A stretch of 64,000 nucleotides of DNA, taken from assembly GCA_019454045.1 (NCBI GenBank), contig SKCR01023796.1, forward strand, positions 62,001-126,000, read 5' to 3'. The position numbers were made by a program, and so were the translations under genes. This DNA is from Zanthoxylum bungeanum. Its lineage: Eukaryota; Streptophyta; Magnoliopsida; Sapindales; Rutaceae. Below the pieces are notes generated by a model that was not told the origin of the DNA, searched no databases, and saw nothing but the letters and a program-made list of their open reading frames with translations. Each line of letters opens with the position of its first letter. Within the stretch, counting starts at the first letter, position 1. Below, in pieces: positions 44,457-55,799 of the stretch.

Positions 44457-44788
44457 TTGTCATAATGGTGCTTTACTCCCAAAAGTTTTAGAAATACAAG
44501 TTTTAACCCTATATTTTTAAAAATATAAATTTTAGTCTATGTTGTTAAGTATTTTTTGTTAATTGAACCACTTTTCAAAAAATCTTGAATTTTCCCATAT
44601 TTAGATATTTTTTGGAATTCAAATATTTAACACTAATCAGATAAAAAATGCTGAAATTAATGAAAAATATTTAATGCTAGGGACTAAATTGTTATTATGA
44701 TAATTTACAGGATAATTGAGTGTTATTTTTCCTAAAATTAATTAGGATTTCTTTTTCAACTTGTAAATGTTAATTCATTGAAATAACT
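44457..44788. other. Spacer, nothing recognised
   Basis: AT-rich sequence between a gypsy LTR edge and a copia LTR edge. No feature seen. Confidence 0.5.
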
Positions 44789-45267
44789 TGTTGTGACTAA
44801 AACAGATTCTTGATGAATCTTGAATAAATTATTACCCGATCCGGACTGAAAAACAAACATAAGAATTGATAGGAAGAACAAATAGAATGGTCAAAGAGAA
44901 AACCAGAAAGCAGAATAAAAGGAATAAAAGCTTTGTTTGAACATAAAACTTCTCGTTTTTCTTTTTTCACAAACGGTTTATACAAGCGCCAAGAATTGAA
45001 TTACATCACTGTAAAACTCACTGCCTCATTGCTTATAAATGACTCAAAGCTTACTGGATTAAGGGATTAAATTGCTTCTCATTCGTAACAAACAAACAAC
45101 AAAAAAAAAGGTCAAACTTTAGTCAACATAAGTTTGTTATTCCTTATAACTTTCAAAACAAAATTTCCCTCTTCTTTTAAACTTCGATAATATTACGAAC
45201 TAACCCATAAACTTTTACTAACTCTTAATGAAACCCTTGAAGCCATATTTTTGAATCACATCTAACA
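44789..45267 (-). repeat. 3' LTR of a Ty1/copia element
   Basis: Starts TGTTGTGACT and ends TCTAACA on the plus strand (479 bp), next to a polypurine tract on the internal side. The opposite-end LTR at 53906 also starts TGTTGTGA but then differs, so the two may not be true partners. Confidence 0.55.
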
Positions 45268-45279
45268 ATCTCCACCTTG
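45268..45279 (-). promoter_or_regulatory. Polypurine tract of the copia element
   Basis: Reads CAAGGTGGAGAT on the minus strand directly before the LTR start TGTTAGATG, typical of Ty1/copia. Confidence 0.65.
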
Positions 45280-46784
45280 ATTCACAAACCCTTTCAAGAA
45301 TCAACTTTCTTAGGTCCACTGACATTACCAGTCTTTATCCTCTTTAAGTCCACCACTTCTATCTTCTTTACCAAGTCCAAAAAATTTGATACAAATAGAG
45401 GCTTTCTAAGTGCATCAGCTGGATTATCTTCAGTGTCTACCTTCTGCATCTTCACATAGCCTTTATTTACTTCATATCTGATAAAGTTCTCTCATGATGC
45501 TTGGGATCTTTGGCTAGGTCCAAAGCACTTTGACTATCACTCCATACACTGACTTCACTTTGATCAATCTCTAACTCATAGATCAAACCTTTCTGCTACA
45601 TAGCTTCTTTCACATCTTCTGTCATGGCCATATATTCTGCTTTTGTAGTGGACAAAGCACCTATATACTGAAGTGTGGACTTCCAACTTACAACCCATTA
45701 AATAGAGTGAATACATAACCTATTAATGATCTTCTTTTGTCCAAATCTCCAACATAGTCAGCATCAACATAGCATTTCAAGTCTTCTTCATCCCTCCTTG
45801 AACTTCTGTACACAAGACCATACCCAATGGTTCCTTTGAGATACCTCAGCAGCCACTCCATAACTTCCCAGTGCTTTCTCCCTTGATTGGCCATAAATCT
45901 CCTCACCAAACTCATAGCATATGCCACATCAGGTCGAGAACACACCATTACATATATTGTACTACCCACATCACTAACATATGATATATTTTTCATGTAT
46001 GCAATATCTTTATTCTTCTCTGGACACTGTATGACTGACAGTTTGAAATGAGCTGCCATTGGAGTTAATAAATGTTTTGATTTTTCCATCTCAAACCTGC
46101 TCATGATCCTTTTGACATACTATACTTGTGACAAGCTGATTGTTTTATTGTTTCTATCTCTGGCCAACTCCATGGTTATGATCTTTTTAGCATTCCCCAA
46201 GTCATTCATTTCGAACTCAGAGCTCATAAGTGTCTTTAGCTTTTTCACTTCCTCTTTATCCTTACATGCTATGAGCATGTCATCAATATAGAGTAACAAG
46301 TAAATCCAAAGTCCATTTGGAAATTTTCCGTAGTAGACACATAAGTCATACCTGATCTTTTTGAAATGAATTCTGAGCATGAACTCATCAAACCTCTTGT
46401 ACCATTGTCTAGGGGATTGCTTCAATCCATAAAATGATTTCTTTGGTACATATACATCATTCTTCATATCTTTGTCTTTATATCCCTCATGCTGCTCCAT
46501 AACGATCTATTCTTCCAATTCTCCATGTAGGAAGACAATCTTCACATCCATTTGTTACAGTTCTAGATCAAAGGATGCTGATAGTTCCACGATAATTCTT
46601 ATAGATGAATGCTTAACCACATGGGAAACATATCTTGATAATCTATACATTCCTTCTGTGTGAACCGTTTTGCTACTAACTTTATTTTGAATTTCCAAGG
46701 TTTTGATTCAACATGCCTTTCCTTAGCTTGTACACCCACTTGCAACCCACTATCTTTCTTCCTTCTGTTTTTGGAACAAGTTTT
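45280..46784 (-). pseudogene. Ty1/copia RT-RNase H remnant
   Basis: Minus-strand pieces in gene order: RT start (GRKIVGCKWVYKLR, about 46720-46775), RT core (46500-46120: FYGLKQSPRQWYKRF and LLYIDDMLIACK, the YIDD box), then RNase H (46104-45688: CYVDADYVGDLDKRRS) and its end (TKAEYMAM near 45640). Stops and frameshifts separate them. The sequence is cut at 46784 by the edge of a gypsy-family LTR. Confidence 0.88.
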
Positions 46785-49301
46785 TGTTGGGGTTTAAGCG
46801 CGGGCGCAGCGGAAGCGCGCAGTTCAGGCGAAATCATAACTTTAAAAACTTTTAAAATTACCAAATAAATTATTCAATATCCAATATGAATAATTAATTC
46901 ACATTTCACCTAAACATATTTATTCGATATCAAATAATGACATAAATAGGTTAGATACATCGCGAAACTTTTATAAAAAATGTTTTTCCACAAAGTGGCA
47001 TAAAATACGTTTTTGTCCAAACCGACCAACCAAGACACACGGGGGCTGCCAAAGTCAGACCCAATAGTACTTGGGCAGTTCATGGGCTGCCCAAACAGTG
47101 ACTAATTCACCGTTTGGACAGCGGACACCTGGTAAGCCCAAAACTCACCCCGGTAACGCCGTTTTTCACCGTTTTCGCATATTTCAACTCCGAAATAATT
47201 TCTGGCAATTGTTCCAATGCCCAAAACACATCCAATACATTTATACAATATAATTTTCGTCACCAAAATCACAGAAATTCCAGATCTGATTTGGTAACCA
47301 AAAATAGCAATTTTCATGCTTTAAATCCAATTTTTTCAACATTAATCATATTATTACTAACACCAACCAAAGCCACCACCTATGAAGAACTCAAGAATAA
47401 TTCTAGGAGTTACAAGAGTGGTCATAACACTCTAGAATGACAACAAGTCATCAAATGATAAAATTGAACTAATATTATACTAATATCATTCAATCTAACT
47501 TCACACTTGCATCTAGCCTCCAAATCCATCCTCCAAATCAAAAAGCCCCAAAATCTAAGAAAGGAACAAACCCTACAACTTTTCTAGATGCTCAAGAACA
47601 AGAAACAAACTTTCTAAGTTTAAGAGTTATGAAGATTACTTCCAAATCTCATAATTTCCTTAAACTTTTTCTTGAATTTCTTCACTTTCTTCCTTGATTC
47701 TTCAAACAAATTTTTGAGAGCTTTTGTCTATGGAGGTTCGGCCATGGAGTCTCTTATGAAAGAGAAAATAAAATTTTCAATTTAAATAATAAGCCAACCG
47801 ACTTTGGGGTTTAAAGAAGGGCATTTTGGTCATTTTATCAATTAATCTAATTAAATAATAATAATAAGCACTAAGTTAACAAATCCAATTTGTAAACTTT
47901 AAGCTTAATAAAATAATGTCACATGTAACCAATAATAATCAAACATATTGCATAACAATTATGTAATATTGATATAATTTAATTATCTAGATATTTAACA
48001 TTTAAACATCTAAATAATTAATTAATGTGATTATTATTATATATGTATTTTTATTTACATTAAATAACAAATACACATATTAATGGCATGTGTCAAAGTC
48101 TTATTTGACAAATAATTAATATGTATCAAATAAATACACATTAATTATTTATTGACCGAAATTCCCTTAATGCATATAAGCTTAATAAAATAATGTCACA
48201 TGTAACCAATAATAATCAAACATATTGCATAATAATTATGTAATATTGATATAATTTAATTATTTAGATATTTAACATTTAAACATCTAAATAATTAATT
48301 AATGTGATTATTATTATATATGTATTTTTATTTACATTAAATAACAAATACATATATTAATGGCATGTGTCAAAGTCTTATTTGACAAATAATTAATATG
48401 TATCAAATCAAATTTTATATCAAATATAAATACACATTAATTATTAATTGACCAAAATTCCCTTAATGCATATTTTTTGTTTAACTGTTTAAACGATTCG
48501 AATTAACTCATTTAATCCGATGAAATATTATGAATAATATATATTATTCATAACGTGTTTCCCAAGTGCTCAACGAGTACACTTCTTATTGTGGGACTCT
48601 AAAGTTTAGTTTTATCCGTCACATAATTCAATTTCGTGTCCATAATTCACCCACTCATTATGACGACCGCGGATAATTTCGTTAAACTATGCAAGTCGAG
48701 GTCACTGCATACGTATAATCCCTCTGTCACAAGCTATCAATATTATACCGGGAATATAGATAAGAACGTCAAATCCCTAAGGTATAATATAGTCGACTTT
48801 TAAATTTATGATCTCTAAATAAAACTCGGAACTCGCTTCCGAAGTAAACCACGACCATCGATTTACTAGATCGCAAATACGTACATGATACATATGCCAT
48901 GTACACAGGACTGACAGATTCTATCTGATACTCACAGGATATCATGAGCATCAGTCCACACCCAAAAAACAGACGGAGGTCTGATCTAAATAGATCGGTG
49001 ACATGACTGCCTCGACTCGAGAAGATTTTTATTGACGTTGGTGTACCATCTATTATGAAATATTTGGTGAGTCGTTCAATGTTTATCAAATAAACACCTA
49101 CACATCTATATGAGTCTCCCAAGACTCATGATTCACTGGGATAAACCATCGGAACAACTCACGATATATGACATGTACTGGTCTCAACGGATTTTACTAA
49201 CCGACTCGGTTAGTAAATCTTGACCATGAACTTAATTTAAGGATATACAACTTATAGTGACACTTCCCAATGTCAATTACAAGCTATGTTGTAACTGTAC
49301 A
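46785..49301 (-). repeat. Long LTR, reverse orientation, truncated
   Basis: Starts TGTTGGGGTTT, which corresponds to the reversed end of the solo LTR at 16357-19479, and follows that family to about 49301. The last ~210 bp of the family (its TG start) are missing at 49301, where a pol fragment begins. It has its own 277-bp tandem duplication (47901 and 48178). Confidence 0.7.
47901..48475. repeat. 277-bp tandem duplication inside the LTR
   Basis: AAGCTTAATAAAATAATGTC starts at 47901 and again at 48178. The copies stay alike to about 48475, with one small insertion in the second. Confidence 0.85.
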
Positions 49302-50201
49302 CTACGTTGTAATGAGGGATGAATACTTATTCCGTTGGCATGTGTCACATATGGCCACAAAGGTCTGTACATCTCTCTTAATCCCCTTCCAATATAACAA
49401 GCCAGCAATTCTCCTATATGTTCTCACGTATCCATAATGTCCCCCTCCTGGCGTGATGTGAAACTCTGAGAGAAGTTGTCGAGTGCGAGGTGATTTTGGA
49501 GGAAGAACAACCCTACCCCGGAAGAAGAGATGACCCTCCTCACTGTATAACCCGGGTGACTGCCTGCGTCCATGAGTAAATCCTGTAAAATGGACTTCAA
49601 CGCCGGATCTTGTCGTATTTCTTCGTCGACCCCCTCCAGAGCATGGCAATGTCCAACCGATATGGCTGCCAGTAAGGAATCATTTCCCGAACTCCCGTCT
49701 TGGCCCCTTCTAGATAAGGCATCAATTACTCGATTCTCTTTTCTGGGTTTATATTGGATGGTAAACTGATATCCCGCCAGCTTGGCTATCCATTTCATTT
49801 GCCCCTCCTTCAAATATTGTTGATCCATCAATGTGTGTATCACAAATGGCTGTCCCATCAGATAATACTGCCACCGTTGAACTGCCAATACTATCGCCAT
49901 CAATTCCCGCTCATAAACAGATTTGGCCTGATTTTGAACGGACAAGGCACGACTGAAAAAAGCCACCGGTCTCCCTTCCTGCATCAACACTGCCCCAACT
50001 CCTTTCCCGGACGCATCCATCTCTAGAACAAACTGCTTGTCAAAATCAGGAAGTGCCAACACTGGCACGGTAGTCATTGTTGTCTTCAAGTTGTCGAAAG
50101 CTTATTGTGCGGTCGTATTCCACCCAAAACAGTCTTTCTTAAGTAGTTCGGTGAGCGGTCTAGCAACCTTGCCATAGTCGCGCACGAATCGCCGATAGTA
50201 C
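49302..50201 (-). pseudogene. Ty3/gypsy pol fragment (RT end, RNase H, integrase start)
   Basis: Minus-strand frames show the end of RT (near 50100-50190, with a stop), RNase H (FVLEMDASGKGVGAVL; ERELMAIVLAVQRW; KENRVIDALSRR) and, after a frameshift near 49450, the integrase HHCC finger (YVRTYRRI, CDTCQRNK). The pattern is chromovirus-like. It is bounded on both sides by LTR sequence of a single family in opposite orientations. Confidence 0.85.
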
Positions 50202-50723
50202 TGTTAGGGTTGGTGCTTTGAGCTCCAATCCGGATCGTATTTATGTCTGATTCATGAATACGAGCAATATATTTTTCCATAATATTACTAATTTAATGGA
50301 AGCACCTATTGTCTTTTATATACGTATTCGATCTAATTTCGATTAAATTGATTAGATTGAAACTAAATTTAGTTTAGTGATATGTATATATATTAGACAA
50401 AGAACCTATGATTTACAACGTAGTGTACAGTTACAACATAGCTTGTAATTGACATTGGGAAGTGTCAATATAAGTTGTATATCCTTAAATTAAGTTCCTG
50501 GTCAATATTTACTGACACGGGTCGGTTAGTAAAATCCGTTGAGACCAGTACATGTCGTATATCGGACTTGATCCGATGATTTATCCCAATGAACCATGAG
50601 TCTTGGGAGACTCGTATAGACGTGTAGGTGTTTATTTGATAAACACTGAACGACTCACCGAATATTTCCTAATAGATGGTACACCAACGTCAATAGGAAT
50701 CTTCTCGGGTTGAGTAGCATAGT
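50202..50723 (+). repeat. Long LTR, forward orientation, first 522 bp
   Basis: Starts TGTTAGGGTTGGTGCTT, like the solo LTR at 16357, and includes the shared GATGGTACACCAACGTCAAT stretch. It stops at about 50723, where copia sequence resumes. About 50414-50500 is the reverse complement of 49220-49301. Confidence 0.7.
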
Positions 50724-50726
50724 AAT

Positions 50727-51413
50727 TCTTTGATTCAACATGCCTCTCCTTAGCTTGTACACTGATGGGGCTCACACAATTTCCCTTAACACTCTTGTTT
50801 TGATTTACCACAGGCAGGCTCCCCTCACCAATGTTCAAGAGAAAAGCGGCACAAGAGAAGATGTTGCTATGTAATAGAATTGTTCCATCATTTGTAACTG
50901 CATTCAATGTAACAGTAGAAAAGAATATTGATGTTTGATTTGTTGTCTATTCATTGTATGGAAAATACTTCTTGACAGTTTCAATTCAAGATCCCAAAAT
51001 GGCGTATAGCCTTCTGTGCTAACTCTTCCGTTCAAGTACTAAATAAAATGCAGACTTAGTTGCTATAAGATCAAACAAGAACGAAAATGGCAGACTGAAC
51101 TGCTACAATCCACAAATCCAAGAACAAATAAAACAATAATAAAATGAAGATAAAGATTTCCAATCCCATAGACCCCTGTTTCCACCCGTCCTGCCCTTCC
51201 TATTTTGGTGCAAAATCTTCCATGACTCTCATGCTGTCCTTCTCCCCTATTTGTTGCTGCAGCTCCCCTCCCTCCCTCTGGTCCCCACACACGTCAATGT
51301 TTCTTGTCACAGGTGTCCTTTCTGCAGCATGCTGGGTTAAGACAGTTGGGCCTATCCCGGTTGGGCTTCTCCCTCTCCTTCTGTGGTACGTTTGCAGCCC
51401 ACGGGTCTCAACA
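50727..51413. other. Copia scrap followed by an unassigned 650-bp insertion
   Basis: 50729-50762 repeats 46700-46735 of the copia RT start. The same RT text then continues at 51416, so 50763-51413 is an insertion. It runs TGATGGGGCTC to CTCAACA, so it could be a solo LTR, but no target duplication is clear and I recognise nothing inside. Confidence 0.5.
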
Positions 51414-52260
51414 TTCCCACTTGCAACCCACTATCTTTCTTCCTTATGGTTTTGGAACAAGTTTCCATGTATCATTCTTTCTTAGTGACAACAGCTCTTC
51501 CTCCATAGCCTTAACCCACTGGTTCTTATTTCTACTTAGAACAACCTTCATATAGCTCTTAGGCTCATCCTCAAGAACCTTAGCCACTGATAAGGCATAT
51601 GCTATTAGATCAACATAGCCATAACTTGCTGGTGGCCTTACAGCTCTTTTTCCCCTATCTCTCGCAAGTTCATTCTCTCTGCCAAACCAATCTGTTGAGG
51701 TGTAAAACTGACTGTTTTATGCCTTGCTATGCCACTTTCCCTATATAACCTGTCAAATTCAGCATTGCTGTACTCTAAGCCATTGTCTGTCTTTAGCCTC
51801 TTAATCCTCTTTTCAGTTTGATTTTCTATAAGGACCTTACATGTACTTATTGCCCCAAAAGCATAGTCTATGCTTTTTAATACTGAGATCCATAATCTCC
51901 TCGAGTAATCATCTATCATTGATATGAAGTACTTATCTCCACTTAGAGATGAGGTTTGTATAGTCCAGAGTCCCTTTAGTCATGTGCTGTGCAACTCCAA
52001 ATCTGACTCTTGTTACCTTCCCAAAGATACAATTTTCACAAAACTCAAGTGGCTCAAGTTTTTCCTCTTTGATCTGTCCATGCCTACAGAGTTCCCTCAG
52101 AGCTCTCTCACTAATATGAACCATTCTCAAATACCAAAGCTTTGTCTTATCCAACGTTGAGTTTACTGACACTCTCACATCGCCAACAACAACTGTTTCA
52201 CCTTGCAAGACATATAACTCATTCTGCCTATTTCATTTCATCACTATTAAAGATCATCTA
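51414..52260 (-). pseudogene. Ty1/copia integrase and RT-start remnant
   Basis: Read right to left: the integrase zinc finger (HISERALRELCRHGQI ... CENCIFGK, 52208-51933), integrase core (IDDYSRRLW, KTDNGLEYS, then QIGLAERMN with the catalytic Glu, 51919-51638), then a conserved RT lead-in (NQWVKAMEEEL, about 51530-51500). Frames change between parts. The DDE residues are visible but the gene is broken. It overlaps the left copia piece by about 85 bp. Confidence 0.85.
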
Positions 52261-53082
52261 ACTACTTTCAAGACACCTTCCTTGGCCATTATCGTATAGC
52301 CAGAATCATCCATCATGCCTCACGATTCCAAGTTCCTTTTAAGATCAGGAACATGTCTAATTTTTCCTAGTTCCCTACCTGTTTCATCATGTATTTTTAT
52401 ATTGACATATCCAATGCTAATTACTTTACAAGCCTGATTATAACCCATCAAAACTTTACCTTCATCAATGCATATGTAGGTACTAAATAATTTTTATATT
52501 GACTATTTTTTTATTGGCTGCTATCAAGAGATCAGCAGAATCATAACCTCAATCTGAGTCTCCGTCTCTCTTGAAATGCCATTCGATATGGCATTGAAAA
52601 CACTTCAAGACTTTGTTCTTTGACTTATATATATCCTTCTTGCCTTTGTTTTCCTTCTTCTCAAATCTGCCTCTGACAGTCAAGCCATTACCATATTCTT
52701 TGCTTGTTCTTTCATTTCTCTTCTTTAAATCTTCAGACTTCAAAAAAGATTTAATTAACATCATTCATGGACAAGGTTTCTCTTAAATATAACAACATGC
52801 CTACAAAGTGCTCATATGAGCCTAGCAATGAACTCAGCAAGATGATTGCTTGATCTTCAACACTGATTTTTACATCAATGTTCTCAAGAACTATCATGAT
52901 CTTGTTGAACTTATCAAGATGCTTAGATATTGATGCTCATTCCTCCATGGTTAAGGTATATAACTTTTTCTTGATGCAGAGCCTGTTTGCAAGTGATTCA
53001 TTCATATAAAGATCTTCTAATTTCTTCCATAATCCAACTATTGTCATCTCATGAGATACCTCCCTAAGGACACTGCCACCAA
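52261..53082 (-). pseudogene. Ty1/copia gag/protease remnant, left part
   Basis: Minus-strand fragments including a degraded zinc knuckle (CFQCHIEWHFKRDGD, near 52560-52600) whose last Cys is gone, and AT-rich gag sequence with stops. Interrupted at 53083 by a hAT-like element. Confidence 0.6.
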
Positions 53083-53649
53083 TAGGGGTGTGCATTAATC
53101 GGTTTTAACCGATTAACCGAACCGTTCCGACCCATTTTTTTATAACGGTTCGGTTATTGTGATTAAATCGGTTTTTGCGGTTAAAATTTTTAACTTTTTT
53201 TGGTTATTCGGTTCGGTTACGGTTATGAGATTCGTATAACCGAACCGACCGATTAACCGAAATATATACATGCTTCAAAACCCTAAATAAGTAAATAACA
53301 AAATTTCATAGACCGATTGTTACATAAATTGTTAAAACCGAAAATTATTAAATTATTGGCTATTAAAAAACCCAAAATTTCATAATATTGGGTTAAATAT
53401 TAAATTTGATGAATATGAATTTATGTTTATATTAAATTGCTTTGTTGAATGTTGAGTTGATGAATTTATATTTGTTGGACTGGTTAATAACCGAATTAAC
53501 CAAAACCGACCGAAATATAATGGTTAAATTGGTTAATGGTTATGTGTCATAATATGGTTAAATCGGTTACACATTTACTTAACCGAAAAATTTCGATTTG
53601 GTTAAAAAATCAAAGATTAACCGACCAAACCGACCGATGCACACCCTTA
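53083..53649. mobile_element. hAT-like element in copia gag
   Basis: 567 bp. Ends TAGGGGTGTGCAT and ATGCACACCCTTA are inverted with one mismatch. GCCACCAA precedes and GCCACCGA follows (8-bp target duplication, 7 of 8). The inside consists of CGGTTAACCGA-type words. No transposase. Confidence 0.85.
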
Positions 53650-53890
53650 GCCACCGAGACTCAAGATTATAGCACTATTAGCTTGTTTTAGTATATCCTT
53701 AAGCTTATTAGCATCAACTGTACCTACAACAGCTTCTTTGGGATCTTCTTTAATAGAAGCTTCAAGACCATGATGCATCAGGATTTGCCCTCATCTTAAG
53801 CCTCCAGATATTTAAGTCGTTGTCTTTATTGAATTTCTCCACCTCAAGCTTCTGTTGTGTCATATTTCCCTTCCCAAATCAAGCTGTCAA
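53650..53890 (-). pseudogene. Ty1/copia gag start remnant
   Basis: Continues the gag remnant on the far side of the hAT-like element up to the primer site. No usable frame. Its position next to the PBS identifies it. Confidence 0.55.
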
Positions 53891-53902
53891 GCTCTGATAC
53901 CA
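53891..53902 (-). promoter_or_regulatory. tRNA-Met primer-binding site of the copia element
   Basis: GCTCTGATACCA, reading TGGTATCAGAGC on the minus strand, three bases from the LTR edge TGTTGTGA at 53906. Confidence 0.8.
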
Positions 53903-53905
53903 GTT

Positions 53906-54420
53906 TGTTGTGATAAACAATATAAATATTTACCACAATTAAAATTTTAATTTCTTTTTTTTTTTTAGAAACGTTGGAAAACCCTGCCATCAAACCACCA
54001 GACCCGGACTTAAGCGGAGTAGGTAAAACTTCCGACTGTTCGAAACTCTTACAAAAAATATACTGCATGGATTCGAATCCATAACTTGATAACCAAATTA
54101 TAAGCCCTTTTGCCACCAGACCGGGGGGTAAATTTTATATTTCACCAAAATGGTTATCAAAATTCCTTAATTCATTCCGGCATATTATACCCAAGATGAA
54201 CAATAGGACCTCGATTGAAGTTGTAGCATCAAATAAGAAACCCTAGTCAAACAAATCAATATATATTCATTCAAAGCAAACGATAATGGTCAGATCATCA
54301 ATGAACAAGAAAGATGCAATAGTAACTCCAATACTTCGTATAATTCGTTCATTTCTTCTTATCATTAGTGTACGCACAACATACAACAAGAAGCTTTATT
54401 TTATCAAAATTATAACTCTT
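53906..54420 (-). repeat. 5' LTR of the copia element, with SINE inside
   Basis: Begins TGTTGTGATAAAC at the primer site. Sequence from about 54176 to 54412 recurs at 63430-63690. The far end is not defined. Confidence 0.5.
53950..54129 (-). mobile_element. tRNA-type SINE with 8-bp target duplication
   Basis: About 180 bp. Read on the minus strand it starts ACCCCCCGGTCTGGTGGC, has a Pol III B-box-like GGATTCGAATCC about 45 bp in, and ends in a TCTAAAAAAAAAAAA tail. AAATTTTA flanks both ends (53942-53949, 54130-54137). The A box is only loosely matched. Confidence 0.7.
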
Positions 54421-54600
54421 ATATAAACGCCTCTCTCAAGCTGAAAAGTCTTATAATAACCAAACTATATATATGACAAAAAAAAAATAGCAAAACCTTC
54501 CTGATGTTAACCGAAACTTCTTATTTGGGGTTTTATTATAAATATTTTTATTATTATTATAAATTAAGAGGACAAGGGTTTCGGCTATTTTCCCGCCAAA

Positions 54601-55127
54601 TCAGTAAGGCCTCTGTCCAATGTAGTTCCCTGGGGGAGCATAGTTACAGCCAATGAAAGTTCCACCATTGTTGCATCTCACTTTCCCACAGCCAATGCGA
54701 ACCGAATTGCGCCAAACAACCTGCGTGTAGTGCCCACACACTTGACCACGGGCGCAAGTATTAGAATTGTAGTCATAGAAAACCTTTTCACCCACCCACA
54801 ACTTCACAGCATCTCTTCCCGAAAGGTTACCGGTGCTTCCAGCGAGGTTCTCGCCGTAACGCCGGTCGCCGGAATGGACAAGTGTGCAGTCGGCGGCGTG
54901 TTTTTTAGCGTAGCTTCTTGAAAAGTTGGCTATGGCTTCGTCCCAAGTCACGGGACCAACACCAACCTGAGCGCGAGCTGTGTTGTGAGCCTTGACATAG
55001 TCTTGTGGCGAGTCTTGTGCATTGGAAGAAGGCAGATGAGCCAGGGTTAGGGCTAGGGCTACGGCTAGGGCTAAGAAACCTTTGAGGAGAAATAAGATAG
55101 TGATGGCATCATCTTACTGAATGCCAT
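54601..55127 (-). pseudogene. PR-1 type CAP-domain protein, one missing base in the signal peptide
   Basis: From residue [10 protein letters not shown] on, this is a typical secreted plant PR-1: CAP-domain signatures [10 protein letters not shown] and [17 protein letters not shown] to the stop at 54601-54603, with six Cys in the usual places. PR-1 proteins are defence-induced and bind sterols. The hydrophobic signal sequence and the [16 protein letters not shown] start of the mature protein are also present. The ATG at 55127, however, is out of frame with them and meets a stop after 18 codons. The 527-bp length is one short of a multiple of three, so a single base was lost after the ATGATG near 55105-55112. 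It is either a recent mutation or a sequence error. The plus-strand frame over this gene is a shadow. Confidence 0.88.
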
Positions 55128-55195
55128 TTTTTGCAAGTAATTTTGTTGTTCTTATTACGTGATTTGATGAAAAATAAATGGGAGGAATTGATGAG

Positions 55196-55203
55196 TATTT
55201 ATA
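55196..55203 (-). promoter_or_regulatory. TATA box of the PR-1 gene
   Basis: TATTTATA on the plus strand reads TATAAATA on the minus strand, about 70 bp before the ATG at 55127. Confidence 0.65.
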
Positions 55204-55680
55204 GGGAGTGGTGGTTAGTTTCTGGAATTGGATTTTGTGGCATTTTTTTAAAAAAAAATAAACTATGATTGATAGATTGAATAATAATTTTAAATGTAAC
55301 TAAGTACATTATAACAGAAGATTATAATACAAGCTTAATATAGTTTAACTATTAAAATTTTTAATATTGGATTCAAATTCTAGTCTTGTAGTGTTAAATA
55401 TTAAAAATTTTAATGTGTGTGTATATATATATATATTATTTTTTATAAGGTGTGATAAACTTTCTATATAATTATTTAAGAAATTAGAAACTACTACTAC
55501 CACTAATAATAATCATGATAATAATTTGGAGAAAAATAATATGGGTAGAACATGTAATTTCAATATGATGAATTAATATGTCTAGTGAATCAGACTTTAT
55601 CAAATAATAGACCAATGGTTCTAACTTCTAAGGTACGACCACTAAAGGGTCCCATATTATTTAAGTGGTAAAACACGAGT
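55204..55680. other. Intergenic region upstream of PR-1
   Basis: AT-rich, with a TA run at about 55420-55437. It would hold the PR-1 promoter. No other gene. Confidence 0.5.
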
Positions 55681-55690
55681 GGTATATCAT

Positions 55691-55786
55691 GTGCCGGGTG
55701 TATATGTCATCTCTCTCACAGCAGGCGGGTCTCACAGAGTTGTGGGGCCCGCCTGCTGTGAGAGAGATGACATATACACCCGACAC
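55691..55786. repeat. Near-perfect hairpin, 41-bp arms
   Basis: Left arm 55691-55731 and right arm 55746-55786 are reverse complements with two mismatches, around a 14-base loop. Weaker pairing continues outward (TATATCAT / ATAATATA). It could be a foldback MITE or a small-RNA precursor. The arms are much more GC-rich than the surroundings. Confidence 0.9.
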
Positions 55787-55799
55787 ATAATATAATTTT

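Noticed and set aside
44789..54420. One intact Ty1/copia element with matching LTRs
   Set aside because: The left and right LTRs share only their first bases, and the interior is split with an 85-bp overlap, so it is at best a composite.
54730..54921. Plus-strand gene over PR-1
   Set aside because: Shadow of the minus-strand CAP-domain gene.
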